DNA of 64,000 bases from Agrococcus pavilionensis RW1 (GCF_000400485.1 NZ_ASHR01000014.1:1-64000); one strand, 5' to 3'. Shown: positions 16,522-26,952, numbered from the stretch's first letter. A program made the numbers and translations. Notes: a model not told the origin generated them from the sequence alone.

Positions 16522-18375
16522 ATGACCATGATGCGGGGCGGCGGCGGCCGCGTGGCGATGCGCGACGAGGCCGCCCAGCGAGCCGCGAACGCGAGCGCGC
16601 CCCGCGTGCCGAACCTGGGCCGACGCATCCTCGCCCTCTTCGCACCCCACCGCGGTCAGATCGCGCTCACGATCGCGCTCGTGCTCATCGTCGCGGCGAT
16701 CGCCGTCTTCCCGCCGCTGCTGACGCAGCGGGTCTTCGACGAGGCGCTCTTCCCCGTCGACGGCTCCGGGCCCGACCTGCAGCTGCTCTGGGTGCTCGTC
16801 GGCGTCATGGTCGCGCTGTGGGTCTCGTCGAGCCTGCTCGGCATCTGGCAGACGCTCATCACCTCGAAGGTCGGCAACCGGGTGATGGGGCAGCTGCGCG
16901 TGTCGCTGTTCGACAAGCTGCAGAGCATGGAGCTCGCGTTCTTCACGCGCACGAAGACGGGCGTCATCCAGTCGCGCCTGCAGAACGACGTCGGGGGCGT
17001 CGCGAGCGTGCTCTCGAACACGGTCTCGTCGGTCGTCGGCAACACCGTCACCGTCATCGCGAGCCTCGTGACGATGCTCATCCTGTCGTGGCAGCTGACG
17101 GTCATGGCGGTGCTGCTCACCCCGGTGCTCGTGCTGCTGCAGCGCCGCGTCGGGCAGGTGCGCGCGCGCATCGCGACGCAGACGCAGGAGTCGCTGAGCG
17201 AGATGACCGCCATCACGCAGGAGGCGCTCTCGGTCTCGGGGATCCTGCTCGCGAAGGCGTTCGGCCGGCAGCGCGACGAGTCGCGGCGCTACCAGGACGA
17301 GAACGACCGCCAGGTGGGACTGCAGGTGCGCCTCACCATGAGCGGCCAGACCTTCTTCGCGCTCGTCTCGATCTTCATCTCGGTGCTGCCCGCGGTCGTC
17401 TACGTGCTCGCCGGCTACCTCATCGTCGGCGGCGACACCGGCATCACCGCCGGCACGCTCGTCGCCTTCACCACGGTGCAGTCGCGGCTCCTCATGCCGC
17501 TCATGGGGCTCCTGCGCGTCGGCCTCGACCTGCAGACCTCCGGCGCGCTCTTCGCCCGCATCTTCGAGTACCTCGACCTGCAGCCGGCGATCACGCCGCC
17601 CGCGACGCCGAAGCCGATCGAGCCCGCGCGGCTCGGCGAGGTCGAGTTCGACGACGTGCGCTTCCGCTACCCGGATGCGAAGGCCGACGAGCCGAACACG
17701 CTCGACGGCATCTCGTTCTCGCTCGAGCCCGGCACCTTCGCCGCGTTCGTCGGCCCCTCCGGCGCCGGCAAGACGACGATCGGCTACCTGCTGCCGCGCC
17801 TGCACGAGGTCACCGGGGGAGCGGTGCGCTTCGCCGGCACCGACGTGCGCGAGATCGACCCGGCGGTGCTCACCGACAACATCGGCATCGTGAGCCAGGA
17901 GCCCTACCTCTTCCACGCATCCATCGCCGAGAACCTCCGCTACGCCAAGCCCGACGCGACCGAGGAGGAGCTCGACGCCGCGACGCGCGCCGCGAGCATC
18001 TACGACACGATCCACCGCTTCCCCGACGGCTACGACACGATCGTCGGCGAGCGCGGCTACCGGCTCTCGGGCGGCGAGAAGCAGCGCATCGCGATCGCGC
18101 GCGTGCTGCTGAAGGACCCGGCGGTGCTCGTGCTCGACGAGGCGACGAGCGCGCTCGACACCGTCTCGGAGCGGGTCGTGCAGGCCGCGCTCGACGAGGC
18201 CGCGCGCGGCCGCACGACGCTCGCGATCGCGCACCGGCTCTCGACCATCCGGCACGCCGACGTCATCTTCGTCATCGACCGCGGGCGGATCGTCGAGCGG
18301 GGCACGCACGAGGCGCTGCTCGAGGCGGGCGGCACCTACGCGACGCTCTTCGCGCAGCAGTCGACGCACGCGTAG
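16522..18375 (+). CDS. ABC exporter, fused membrane and ATPase domains
   Basis: The 617-residue protein has an N-terminal six-helix ABC-exporter domain (first helix IALTIALVLIVAAIAVFPPLL). The ATPase has Walker A GPSGAGKTT near residue 410, signature LSGGEKQR near 515, and Walker B VLVLDEAT near 535. It works as a dimer exporting lipids, peptides or drugs. ATG 16522 fits the leaderless promoter. No partner half-transporter is next to it, so a homodimer is likely. Substrate unknown; MsbA/LmrA-like is the broad class. Confidence 0.92.
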   Translation: MTMMRGGGGRVAMRDEAAQRAANASAPRVPNLGRRILALFAPHRGQIALTIALVLIVAAIAVFPPLLTQRVFDEALFPVDGSGPDLQLLWVLVGVMVALWVSSSLLGIWQTLITSKVGNRVMGQLRVSLFDKLQSMELAFFTRTKTGVIQSRLQNDVGGVASVLSNTVSSVVGNTVTVIASLVTMLILSWQLTVMAVLLTPVLVLLQRRVGQVRARIATQTQESLSEMTAITQEALSVSGILLAKAFGRQRDESRRYQDENDRQVGLQVRLTMSGQTFFALVSIFISVLPAVVYVLAGYLIVGGDTGITAGTLVAFTTVQSRLLMPLMGLLRVGLDLQTSGALFARIFEYLDLQPAITPPATPKPIEPARLGEVEFDDVRFRYPDAKADEPNTLDGISFSLEPGTFAAFVGPSGAGKTTIGYLLPRLHEVTGGAVRFAGTDVREIDPAVLTDNIGIVSQEPYLFHASIAENLRYAKPDATEEELDAATRAASIYDTIHRFPDGYDTIVGERGYRLSGGEKQRIAIARVLLKDPAVLVLDEATSALDTVSERVVQAALDEAARGRTTLAIAHRLSTIRHADVIFVIDRGRIVERGTHEALLEAGGTYATLFAQQSTHA

Positions 18376-18439
18376 CCGGCGTCGGTGACGCCGCGCGCGA
18401 CGGGTGCGCATCCGCGCGCGGGGTGGCGGCATTCCAGCA

Positions 18440-18454
18440 CCCCCGCGGCGGGGG
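18440..18454. terminator. Small GC hairpin between convergent genes
   Basis: cccccg (18440-18445) pairs with cggggg (18449-18454) around a 3-nt loop, in the 133-bp gap between the convergent ABC exporter and ATL genes. It could terminate from both sides. Confidence 0.4.
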
Positions 18455-18508
18455 CGCACCCGCTGGTGCGGGGCCGGGCGCGTCTGGCGGATGCGGCTGA
18501 CGGACGCA

Positions 18509-18886
18509 TCAGGCGGATGCGTCGAGGTCGACCGCGTCTGGGTCCGGCAGGTCGGCGATCGCCTCCCGCCACCGCCGCTCGAGCTCGGCCATGTCGGCGG
18601 CGTAGTCCGCGTAGCGACAGCCGAGGCCGTTGGGCTTGAGCTCGATGCCCTCCTCCGCCCAGATCGGCCGCGCCGCGTCGTGGTGGTCGCCGCCGATGTC
18701 GCCCGCGTGCGACGTGATCCGCCACCACGGCACGCCGGAGCCGTAGTGCCGCATGATCGAGCCGACCTGCCGCGGGCCGATGCCGCAGATGGCGGCGATC
18801 GCGCCGTAGGAGGCGACGCGACCAGGCGGCACGAGCTCGACGCAGCGCAGCACTCGCTCGATGATGAGCTCGCGGCGGGCGTCCAT
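18509..18886 (-). CDS. Alkyltransferase-like (ATL) DNA-repair protein
   Basis: The 125-residue protein is the DNA-binding domain of O6-alkylguanine-DNA alkyltransferase. It has the helix-turn-helix with Arg finger region (VASYGAIAAICGIGPRQVGS) and MRHYGSGVPWWRIT. The alkyl-acceptor Cys of the usual PCHRV motif is replaced by Trp (P-W-W-R-I), the mark of ATL proteins. These bind O6-alkylguanine and hand it to nucleotide excision repair. ATG 18886 is used; six residues further upstream are possible. It is divergent from the ROK regulator, 81 nt away. Confidence 0.88.
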   Translation of the reverse strand: MDARRELIIERVLRCVELVPPGRVASYGAIAAICGIGPRQVGSIMRHYGSGVPWWRITSHAGDIGGDHHDAARPIWAEEGIELKPNGLGCRYADYAADMAELERRWREAIADLPDPDAVDLDASA

Positions 18887-18931
18887 GCGGCCATCCTGCC
18901 GCACCCCGACCCGCCCCTCTTGTCTTCATTC

Positions 18932-18961
18932 CTTGACAGCAACCGGGCGGCTGGACACGAT
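18932..18961 (+). promoter_or_regulatory. Promoter and probable operator of the ROK regulator
   Basis: TTGACA (18933-18938), a 17-nt spacer and CACGAT (18956-18961) are followed 6 nt later by ATG 18968. The -35 is part of CTTGACAGCAAC (18932-18943). A 10-of-12 matching motif covers the -35 of the sugar importer promoter at 20168-20179. Confidence 0.6.
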
Positions 18962-18967
18962 GGCCGC

Positions 18968-20194
18968 ATGGCGAAGCGAGCCCGCCCCGGCTCCCAGGGG
19001 GCGCTCCGGGCCGCGAACGAGGCGCGGCTCGTGCAAGCGCTCCGCAGCGCGCCCGCGACGCAGTCCGAGCTCGCCGAGCGCACCGGGCTCGCCAACGCGA
19101 CGGTCTCGAACATCGTTCGCGACCTGCGCGAGCGCGGCGCCGTGTCGACCTCGCCGACGGTGCGGCTCGGGCGGCGCGCGAGCCTCGTGACGCTCGAGCA
19201 GGCGGGCGGGCCGACGGTCGTCGGCGTCGACTTCGGCCGGCAGCACGTGCGCATCGCGATCGCGGTCGACGGGGCCGGCGAGCTCGTCGAGGACGAGATC
19301 CCGCTGCCGCCCGGCCATCGCGCGGAGGAGAGCATCGCGGCCGCGGTCGGCCGGCTCGACGAGCTGCTGGCTGCCGCGAGCCTCGGGCGCGGCGACATCG
19401 CGGCGATCTGCGCGGGGGTGCCCGGTCCCATCGACTCCCGCACGGGCACGGTGCTCGGCCAGACGATCCTGCCGGAGTGGGAGGGCGTCGCCGCGAGCGA
19501 CGTCGCCGAGGCCTTCGGGATGCCGGTCGAGCTCGTGAACGACGCGGATCTCGGCGCGATCGCAGAGCGCGCGTTCGGCCCGCACGGGCAGGTCGACGAC
19601 CTCGTGTTCGTGAAGGTCGGCACCGGCATCGGCGCGGGACTCGTGCTCGGCGGGCGGCTGCATCGCAGCGCGATCGGCATCGCGGGCGAGCTCGGCCACG
19701 TGCAGGTCGAGCCGAACGGCGCGCTGTGCGTGTGCGGCAACCGCGGCTGCCTCGAGACGCTCGCGTCGGCGCGCGCGATGGCGCAGTCGCTCTCGGCTGC
19801 GCTCGGCACGCCCATCACGACCGCCGACATCGTGCGGCGGGCGCTCGACGGCGACCCGGCCACGCGCCGCGTCATCGACGACGCGGGCGTCGCGATCGGC
19901 CGCGCGGTCGCGACGGCGGCGAGCCTGCTCGCGCCGTCGCTCGTGGTGGTCGGCGGCCCCGTCGCCGAGGTGGGCGACCTGCTGCTCGGCCCCGTGCGCG
20001 AGAGCTTCCGGCGCTTCGCGCTCCACCCGCTCACGACGACGACGCGCATCGAGCGCACGACGCTCGGCAGGCGCGCGGAAGCGCTCGGCGCGGTGACCCT
20101 GGCCGGCCGGAGCGCGGTCGACGATGCGTTCATCGGTGGACCGCGAGAGGCGCGGATGCGTTCAATGCTTGACCTCAACGAGGTGCGCGCGTAG
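18968..20194 (+). CDS. ROK-family transcriptional repressor
   Basis: The 408-residue protein starts with a winged helix (TQSELAERTGLANATVSNIV), followed by the sugar-kinase-like ROK domain. The domain has the phosphate-loop start TVVGVDFGRQHVRIAI and the zinc-binding motif GELGHVQVEP...C-V-C-G-N-R-G-C-L-E. It belongs to the NagC/XylR group, which bind a sugar or sugar phosphate and release the operator. It lies directly upstream of a monosaccharide ABC importer on the same strand, its likely target. Its TAG stop overlaps the importer's -10 box. ATG 18968 gives a complete HTH domain; longer readings cross the divergent ATL gene. Confidence 0.9.
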   Translation: MAKRARPGSQGALRAANEARLVQALRSAPATQSELAERTGLANATVSNIVRDLRERGAVSTSPTVRLGRRASLVTLEQAGGPTVVGVDFGRQHVRIAIAVDGAGELVEDEIPLPPGHRAEESIAAAVGRLDELLAAASLGRGDIAAICAGVPGPIDSRTGTVLGQTILPEWEGVAASDVAEAFGMPVELVNDADLGAIAERAFGPHGQVDDLVFVKVGTGIGAGLVLGGRLHRSAIGIAGELGHVQVEPNGALCVCGNRGCLETLASARAMAQSLSAALGTPITTADIVRRALDGDPATRRVIDDAGVAIGRAVATAASLLAPSLVVVGGPVAEVGDLLLGPVRESFRRFALHPLTTTTRIERTTLGRRAEALGAVTLAGRSAVDDAFIGGPREARMRSMLDLNEVRA

Positions 20195-20197
20195 GTT
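20168..20197 (+). promoter_or_regulatory. Promoter and probable ROK operator for the monosaccharide importer
   Basis: TTGACC (20169-20174), 17-nt spacer, TAGGTT (20192-20197). CTTGACCTCAAC (20168-20179) includes the palindrome TTGA-CC-TCAA and matches CTTGACNNCAAC at the regulator's own promoter. Confidence 0.65.
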
Positions 20198-20245
20198 GAT
20201 CGGCGATCCCGCCGAGGGCGGCGGGATCGGGGGAAGGAGCCGACG

Positions 20246-21781
20246 GTGGCGGACCCGGTGATCCTGGAGATGCGGGGCATCACGAAGGAGTTCCCCGGCG
20301 TCCGCGCGCTCGAGGACGTGAGCCTCGAGGTCCGGAAGGGACGCATCCACGCCATCTGCGGCGAGAACGGCGCAGGCAAGTCCACGCTCATGAAGGTGCT
20401 CTCGGGCGTCTACCCGCACGGCACCTTCGACGGCGAGATCGTCTACCAGGGCGAGCCGGTCGCCTTCGGCAGGATCAACGACTCCGAGCGCGCGGGCATC
20501 GTCATCATCCACCAGGAGCTCGCGCTCGTGCCGGAGCTGTCGATCGCCGAGAACATCTTCCTCGGCAACGAGCCGCGGAAGGGCGTCGCGATCGACTGGG
20601 ACGCCGTGCACGTGCGCGCGACCGAGCTGCTCGCCCGCGTCGGCCTCGACGAGGATCCCGAGACGCCCATCAAGCACATCGGCGTCGGCAAGCAGCAGCT
20701 CGTCGAGATCGCGAAGGCGCTCGAGAAGGACGTCAGGCTGCTCATCCTCGACGAGCCGACCGCCGCGCTCAACGAGGCCGACTCGCAGCACTTGCTCGAC
20801 CTCATCGTCGGGCTCAAGGGCAAGGGCGTGACGTCGATCATGATCTCCCACAAGCTGGGCGAGATCGAGCAGGTCGCCGACGCCATCACGATCATCCGCG
20901 ACGGCCGGGTCGTCGAGACGCTCGACATCGAGCACGGCGCGGTCGACGAGGACCGCATCATCCGCGGCATGGTCGGGCGCACGCTCGGGCACCGCTTCCC
21001 CGAGCGCTCGGGCGCGGCCGGCGACGTCTTCTTCGAGGTGCGCGACTGGACGGTGCAGCATCCGCTCTCCGCCGAGCGGCTCGTCGCGAAGGGCTCGAGC
21101 TTCACCGTGCGGCGCGGCGAGATCGTGGGCTTCGCCGGCCTGATGGGCGCCGGCCGCACCGAGCTCGCGATGAGCCTCTTCGGCCGCCAGTACGGCACGT
21201 GGCTCGGCGGCACGATCGTGAAGGACGGGCAGGAGATCCGCGTGCGCTCGGTGCCGGAGGCGATCGAGCACGGCATCGCGTACGTGAGCGAGGACCGGAA
21301 GGCGCTCGGGCTCAACCTGCTCGACACCATCAAGCGCTCGGTCGTCTCGGCGAAGCTCGGCAAGGTCTCGACCGCGGGCGTCGTCGACCCGATCCGCGAG
21401 CTGCACGCGGCGGAGGAGTACCTCAAGGCGCTGCGCATCAAGGCCCCGGACGTCGAGCAGGGCGTCGACACGCTCTCGGGCGGCAACCAGCAGAAGGTCG
21501 TGCTGTCGAAGTGGATGTTCACCGACCCCGACCTGCTCATCCTCGACGAGCCGACGCGCGGCATCGACGTGGGGGCGAAGAGCGAGATCTACCAGATCAT
21601 CCGGCAGCTCGCCGATCAGGGGAAGGGCGTCATCCTCATCTCCTCCGAGCTGCCCGAGCTGCTCGGGCTCGCCGACCGGATCTACACCATCTTCGAGGGC
21701 CGGATCACGGGCGAGCTGCCCGCAGCGGAGGCCGACCAGGAGATGCTCATGCGCCGCATGGCGCCGACGAAGGGTGACTGA
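20246..21781 (+). CDS. Monosaccharide ABC transporter ATPase (GguA/XylG type)
   Basis: The 511-residue protein has two ABC domains, as in MglA/XylG. The first has Walker A GENGAGKS (about residues 42-49) and D-loop DEPTAALN. The degenerate second half has [16 protein letters not shown], signature LSGGNQQK and [10 protein letters not shown]. Multiple-monosaccharide importers (GguAB-ChvE) match its gene order of ATPase, permease, binding protein. GTG 20246 has ggaaggag 6-7 nt upstream. The 3-nt gap to the permease gene indicates one operon, behind the ROK repressor. Confidence 0.93.
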   Translation: MADPVILEMRGITKEFPGVRALEDVSLEVRKGRIHAICGENGAGKSTLMKVLSGVYPHGTFDGEIVYQGEPVAFGRINDSERAGIVIIHQELALVPELSIAENIFLGNEPRKGVAIDWDAVHVRATELLARVGLDEDPETPIKHIGVGKQQLVEIAKALEKDVRLLILDEPTAALNEADSQHLLDLIVGLKGKGVTSIMISHKLGEIEQVADAITIIRDGRVVETLDIEHGAVDEDRIIRGMVGRTLGHRFPERSGAAGDVFFEVRDWTVQHPLSAERLVAKGSSFTVRRGEIVGFAGLMGAGRTELAMSLFGRQYGTWLGGTIVKDGQEIRVRSVPEAIEHGIAYVSEDRKALGLNLLDTIKRSVVSAKLGKVSTAGVVDPIRELHAAEEYLKALRIKAPDVEQGVDTLSGGNQQKVVLSKWMFTDPDLLILDEPTRGIDVGAKSEIYQIIRQLADQGKGVILISSELPELLGLADRIYTIFEGRITGELPAAEADQEMLMRRMAPTKGD

Positions 21782-21784
21782 CGG

Positions 21785-23053
21785 ATGAGCGATGGGGCGA
21801 CGCCGCGGCGCGGGTTCCTGGCCGAGGCGAGCATGCTGTTCGGCAAGAAGGGATCGCTGAAGGAGTTCGGCATCCTGGGCGCGCTCATCGTGATCGTGCT
21901 CGCGTTCCAGCTCGCGACGAACGGCACGACGCTCTCGTCGGGCAACGTCATCAACCTCGTCCAGTCGCAGTCGTACATCCTCATCCTCGCGATCGGGATG
22001 GTGATGGTCATCATCGCCGGCCACATCGACCTCTCGGTCGGCTCGGTCGCCGCGTTCGTGAGCGTCGTCGTCGCCATCTCGATGACCGACTGGGGCATCC
22101 CGTGGTGGTCGAGCATCCTGCTGGGCCTCGGGCTCGGGATCGCGATCGGCGCGTGGCAGGGCTTCTGGGTCGCGTTCGTCGGCGTGCCCGCCTTCATCGT
22201 CACGCTCGCGGGCATGCTCATGTTCCGCGGGCTCAACCAGCTCGTCGGCCAGTCGCGCGGCATCGGCGTCGACTCCGAGTTCGTCGCGCTGCTCGCGGGC
22301 TACCTGCCCGAGATCGGCCCGGACACCGGCTACAACAACCCCACGCTGCTGCTGGGCCTCATCGCGATCGTCGCGGTCGTCGTGCTCGAGCTGCGCCGCC
22401 GCGCCCGGCGGCAGAGCGTGGGCGCCGAAGTCGCACCCATGTGGGTGCTCGTCACCCGGCTCGTGCTCGTCGCCGGCGTCATCGTCGCGGCGACGCTGCT
22501 GTTCGCGAGCGGACGCCCCGGCACGAGCTTCCCGCACTCGGGCATCCTGCTCGCGATCTTCGTGCTCGCCTACGGCTTCCTCACGCAGCGCACGACCCTC
22601 GGCCGCCACATCTACGCGGTCGGCGGCAACCGCCGGGCGGCCGAGCTCTCGGGCGTGCGCACGCGCTGGGTCGACTTCTTCGTGATGGCGAACATGTCGG
22701 TGCTCGCGGCGGTCGCCGGCATGCTCTGGATCGCGCGCTCGCAAGCGGCCGGTCCCGCCGACGGCACGGGCTGGGAGCTCGACGCGATCGCGGCCGTCTT
22801 CATCGGCGGTGCCGCGGTCGCGGGCGGCATCGGCACCGTCGCGGGCAGCATCATCGGCGGCCTCGTGATGGCGGTGCTCTCGAACGGCCTCTTCGCGATC
22901 GGCACGGGATCCGACTGGATCCAGGTCATCAAGGGCCTCGTGCTGCTCATCGCGGTCGCAATCGACGTGCTCAACAAGCGCCAGGGGCGCTTCTCCATCA
23001 TCGGCCTGCTGCAGCGCGGGATGCGCGGCAGCCGCGCCGCCGATCCCGCTTGA
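21785..23053 (+). CDS. Monosaccharide ABC transporter permease (GguB/XylH type)
   Basis: The 422-residue membrane protein has about ten hydrophobic segments and the branched-chain/ribose permease family hallmarks. These include AGHIDLSVGSVAAFVSVV near residue 80, FIVTLAGMLMFRGLNQLV, and AVGGNRRAAELSGVRTRWVD near residue 280. The insertion around residues 190-225 is typical of XylH/GguB members. It carries the sugar bound by the ChvE-like protein and is energised by the ATPase gene 3 nt upstream. ATG 21785 is the only sensible start. Confidence 0.92.
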   Translation: MSDGATPRRGFLAEASMLFGKKGSLKEFGILGALIVIVLAFQLATNGTTLSSGNVINLVQSQSYILILAIGMVMVIIAGHIDLSVGSVAAFVSVVVAISMTDWGIPWWSSILLGLGLGIAIGAWQGFWVAFVGVPAFIVTLAGMLMFRGLNQLVGQSRGIGVDSEFVALLAGYLPEIGPDTGYNNPTLLLGLIAIVAVVVLELRRRARRQSVGAEVAPMWVLVTRLVLVAGVIVAATLLFASGRPGTSFPHSGILLAIFVLAYGFLTQRTTLGRHIYAVGGNRRAAELSGVRTRWVDFFVMANMSVLAAVAGMLWIARSQAAGPADGTGWELDAIAAVFIGGAAVAGGIGTVAGSIIGGLVMAVLSNGLFAIGTGSDWIQVIKGLVLLIAVAIDVLNKRQGRFSIIGLLQRGMRGSRAADPA

Positions 23054-23086
23054 CCGAACCGACCCATCCGCACTGAAGGAGCAACC

Positions 23087-24196
23087 ATGAGGAAGACCAC
23101 CACGGTGGCGCTGGTCGGCATCGTCGCCGTCAGCGTCGCACTGACCGGCTGCGGCCGCGGCGACACCGGGAGCAGCAGCGCCGACCCGAGCGAGGGGGCG
23201 GCGGCCGAGGGCTTCGCCGCCGACGCGACGATCGGCGTCGCCCTGCCCGACCGCACGAGCGAGAACTGGGTGCTCGCGGGCGACCTGTTCACGAACGGCC
23301 TCGACGAGGCGGGCTTCGACGGCAACGTGCAGTACGCGGGCTCGTCGAACTCGGTCGGCGACCAGCAGCAGCAGATCCAGACGATGATCGACGGCGGCGC
23401 CGAGGTGATCGTGATCGGCGCGGCCGACACGAACCAGCTCGCGACGCAGCTGCAGGCGGCCGACGCCGCCGGCATCACCGTCATCGCCTACGACCGGCTC
23501 ATCCAGAACAGCGAGCTCGTCGACTACTACGTCGCGTTCGACAACTTCCACGTCGGCGAGCTGCAGGCCGAGTCGCTGCTGCAGGGCCTCGAGGAGCGCT
23601 ACGGCGACCAGGAGGCCTGGAACATCGAGCTGTTCTCGGGCTCGCCCGACGACTCCAACTCGGCGGTGTTCTTCGACGGCGCGATGAGCGTGCTGCAGCC
23701 GCGCATCGACGACGGCACGCTCACGGTCGTCTCGGGCCAGACGACGGTGCAGCAGACCTCGACCGAGGACTGGGCGGCGGAGAACGCGCAGAACCGCATG
23801 GACACGATCCTGCAGAGCTCCTACCAGGGGCAGGAGCTGCACGGCGTGCTCTCGCCGAACGACAACCTCGCGCGCGCGATCCTCACCTCGGTGCAGAACG
23901 ACGGCCGCGAGGTGCCGGTCGTGACGGGCCAGGACTCGGAGGTCGAGTCGGTGCGCGCGATCGTCGCGGGCACGCAGTACTCCACCATCTACAAGGACAC
24001 GCGCGCGCTCGTCGCCGCGACCATCGAGATGGTGCAGGCGTTGCAGGCCGGCGAGGAGCCGGAGACGACCGCGACGTCGGACAACGGCGCGATCGAGGTG
24101 CCCTCGAACCTGCTCGAGCCGGTGATCGTCACGCAGGCGAACGCGGCCGAGGCGTACGCCGACAACCCGGATCTCGCGCCCCTCACCGAGGGCTGA
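23087..24196 (+). CDS. Sugar-binding lipoprotein (ChvE/XylF type)
   Basis: The 369-residue protein starts with a lipoprotein signal (VALVGIVAVSVALTGC; lipobox L-T-G-C, Cys22). It continues as a periplasmic-binding-type-1 fold: DATIGVALPDRTSENWV, GGAEVIVIGAADTNQLATQL and PVVTGQDSEVESVRAIVAGT. The tandem Gln run QQQQI before the second sheet is seen in ChvE homologues. It would bind aldoses such as xylose, glucose, galactose or arabinose at the membrane surface. ATG 23087 has gaaggag upstream. A strong terminator follows the gene. Confidence 0.92.
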   Translation: MRKTTTVALVGIVAVSVALTGCGRGDTGSSSADPSEGAAAEGFAADATIGVALPDRTSENWVLAGDLFTNGLDEAGFDGNVQYAGSSNSVGDQQQQIQTMIDGGAEVIVIGAADTNQLATQLQAADAAGITVIAYDRLIQNSELVDYYVAFDNFHVGELQAESLLQGLEERYGDQEAWNIELFSGSPDDSNSAVFFDGAMSVLQPRIDDGTLTVVSGQTTVQQTSTEDWAAENAQNRMDTILQSSYQGQELHGVLSPNDNLARAILTSVQNDGREVPVVTGQDSEVESVRAIVAGTQYSTIYKDTRALVAATIEMVQALQAGEEPETTATSDNGAIEVPSNLLEPVIVTQANAAEAYADNPDLAPLTEG

Positions 24197-24202
24197 GCGA
24201 CC

Positions 24203-24237
24203 GCGGCGGGCGGCTCCCTCGAGGGGCCGCCCGCCGC
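24203..24237 (+). terminator. Terminator of the monosaccharide importer operon
   Basis: A 12-bp stem gcggcgggcggc (24203-24214) / gccgcccgccgc (24226-24237) encloses the inner palindrome ccctcgaggg. It begins 7 nt after the stop. Confidence 0.8.
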
Positions 24238-24309
24238 GCTGCGCTCGGGGCCGCCCGCATGCCGCCGTGGCCGCGCTCGCTAGGCTGGAGCGCCGACCTG
24301 GAGGAGCAC

Positions 24310-25680
<1,371 letters not shown>

Positions 25681-25681
25681 C

Positions 25682-26848
25682 ATGAACGACGACCACCACG
25701 CATCCCACGGCTTCTCGACTCGCGCCATCCACGACGGCCAGCCCTTCGACCCGCGCACCGGCGCCGTCATCCCGCCGATCTTCATGACCTCGACGTTCGT
25801 GCAGGACGGCGTGGGAGGGTTCCGCGACGGCTACGAGTACTCGCGCGGCGGCAACCCCTCGCGCGACGCGCTGCAGCAGCAGCTCGCGAGCCTCGAGGGC
25901 GGCTCGCACGCGTTCGCGTTCGGCTCCGGGCTCGCCGCGGAGGACGCGATCCTGCGCGCCGTGCTGCAGCCGGGCGACCACGTGCTCATGGGCAACGACG
26001 TGTACGGCGGCACGCACCGGCTCGTCTCGCAGATCCACTCCCGCTGGGGCGTCGAGATCTCCACCGCCGACGCATCCGATCTCGACGCCGTGCGCGCGGG
26101 CCTGCGGCCGAGCACGAAGATCCTGTGGGTCGAGACGCCCTCGAACCCGCTCATGAAGGTCGCCGACATCGCCGGGCTCGCCGAGCTCGGCCACGCGGCC
26201 GGCGCGATCGTCGTCGCCGACAACACCTTCGCGACGCCCTACCTGCAGCAGCCGCTCGGGCTCGGTGCCGACGTCGTCGTGCACTCGACGACGAAGTACA
26301 TCGGCGGGCACTCCGACCTTGTCGGCGGCGCGGTCGTGACGGCGGATGCGTCGCTCGCCGAGCGCATCGGCTTCCAGCAGTTCGCGGTGGGCGCGGTCAA
26401 CAGCCCGTTCGACGCGTGGCTGACGAGCCGCTCGCTCAAGACGCTCGCCGTGCGCGTCGAGCGGCACTGCCAGAACGCGCAGCTCGTCGCCGAGTCGCTC
26501 GTCGGGCACCCGGCCGTCACGGCGGTGCACTACCCGGGCCTCGCCGATCACCCGCAGCACGAGCTCGCGGCGCGGCAGATGCGCGGCTTCGGCGGCATGG
26601 TGTCGCTGCAGCTCGCGGGCGGGAAGGCCGCGGCGCTCGAGCTCGTGCGGCACACCGGGGTCTTCCAGCTCGCCGAGTCGCTCGGCGGCATCGAGTCGCT
26701 CGTCTGCTTCCCCTCCGAGATGACCCACGCATCCGTCAAGGGCACCGAGCTCGCCGTGCCGGAGGACCTGCTGCGGCTCTCGGTCGGCCTCGAGGATGCC
26801 GACGACCTCGTCGCCGACCTGCAGCAGGCGCTCGGGAAGCTGGCGTAG
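25682..26848 (+). CDS. Cystathionine gamma-synthase/lyase (Cys/Met PLP enzyme)
   Basis: The 388-residue protein is a Cys/Met-metabolism PLP enzyme. It has YEYSRGGNPSRDALQ near residue 51, the GSHAFAFGSGLAA segment, and PLP-binding Lys205 in HSTTKYIGGHSD. It ends with the usual SVGLEDADDLVADLQQAL. It would cleave cystathionine to cysteine, or make cystathionine from an activated homoserine and cysteine; the sequence alone does not separate MetB from lyases. Next to CBS, a lyase role in reverse transsulfuration is likely. ATG 25682 starts 1 nt after the CBS stop; longer readings overlap CBS. Confidence 0.9.
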   Translation: MNDDHHASHGFSTRAIHDGQPFDPRTGAVIPPIFMTSTFVQDGVGGFRDGYEYSRGGNPSRDALQQQLASLEGGSHAFAFGSGLAAEDAILRAVLQPGDHVLMGNDVYGGTHRLVSQIHSRWGVEISTADASDLDAVRAGLRPSTKILWVETPSNPLMKVADIAGLAELGHAAGAIVVADNTFATPYLQQPLGLGADVVVHSTTKYIGGHSDLVGGAVVTADASLAERIGFQQFAVGAVNSPFDAWLTSRSLKTLAVRVERHCQNAQLVAESLVGHPAVTAVHYPGLADHPQHELAARQMRGFGGMVSLQLAGGKAAALELVRHTGVFQLAESLGGIESLVCFPSEMTHASVKGTELAVPEDLLRLSVGLEDADDLVADLQQALGKLA

Positions 26849-26880
26849 CCGGGAGGCGTGCGCTCCGTGCGACGGTGACC

Positions 26881-26951
26881 GGGGCCCGGGACGGGCCCCG
26901 GCGCTGGCGTCGCGCGGAGGCCCGAAAGGGCCTCCGCATTAACTCCAGCGC
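26881..26951. repeat. Two-hairpin palindromic module, sibling of the 1.8-kb tandem repeat
   Basis: Hairpin A is ggggcccg (26881-26888), GGA, cgggcccc (26892-26899). Hairpin B is cggaggccc (26915-26923), GAAA, gggcctccg (26928-26936). The outer pair is gcgctgg (26901-26907) with ccagcgc (26945-26951). Loops, spacing and the linker ggcgctggcgtcgcg match the 1796-1868 copy, while three stem base pairs differ in a compensated way. It sits between convergent genes and touches the stop region of the MFS gene. Confidence 0.9.
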
Positions 26952-26952
26952 G

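Noticed and set aside
15482-16645. Long minus-strand frame of 387 codons with repeated SPIELP peptides
   Set aside because: It crosses the rplL terminator and the intergenic motif cluster and overlaps the better DUF6226-like frame. It is a high-GC shadow.
16495-20391. Very long minus-strand frame (about 1300 codons)
   Set aside because: It runs antisense through the ABC exporter, ATL gap and ROK gene; low-complexity Arg/Ser/Ala sequence with no domain.
20162-23842. Minus-strand frame of about 1226 codons across the sugar importer
   Set aside because: Antisense shadow of well-identified genes; Asp/Arg/His-rich composition typical of GC-rich reverse frames.
24241-24309. Riboswitch before cystathionine beta-synthase (SAM or cobalamin type)
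   Set aside because: The leader after the TAGGCT box is only about 17 nt, too short for a riboswitch.
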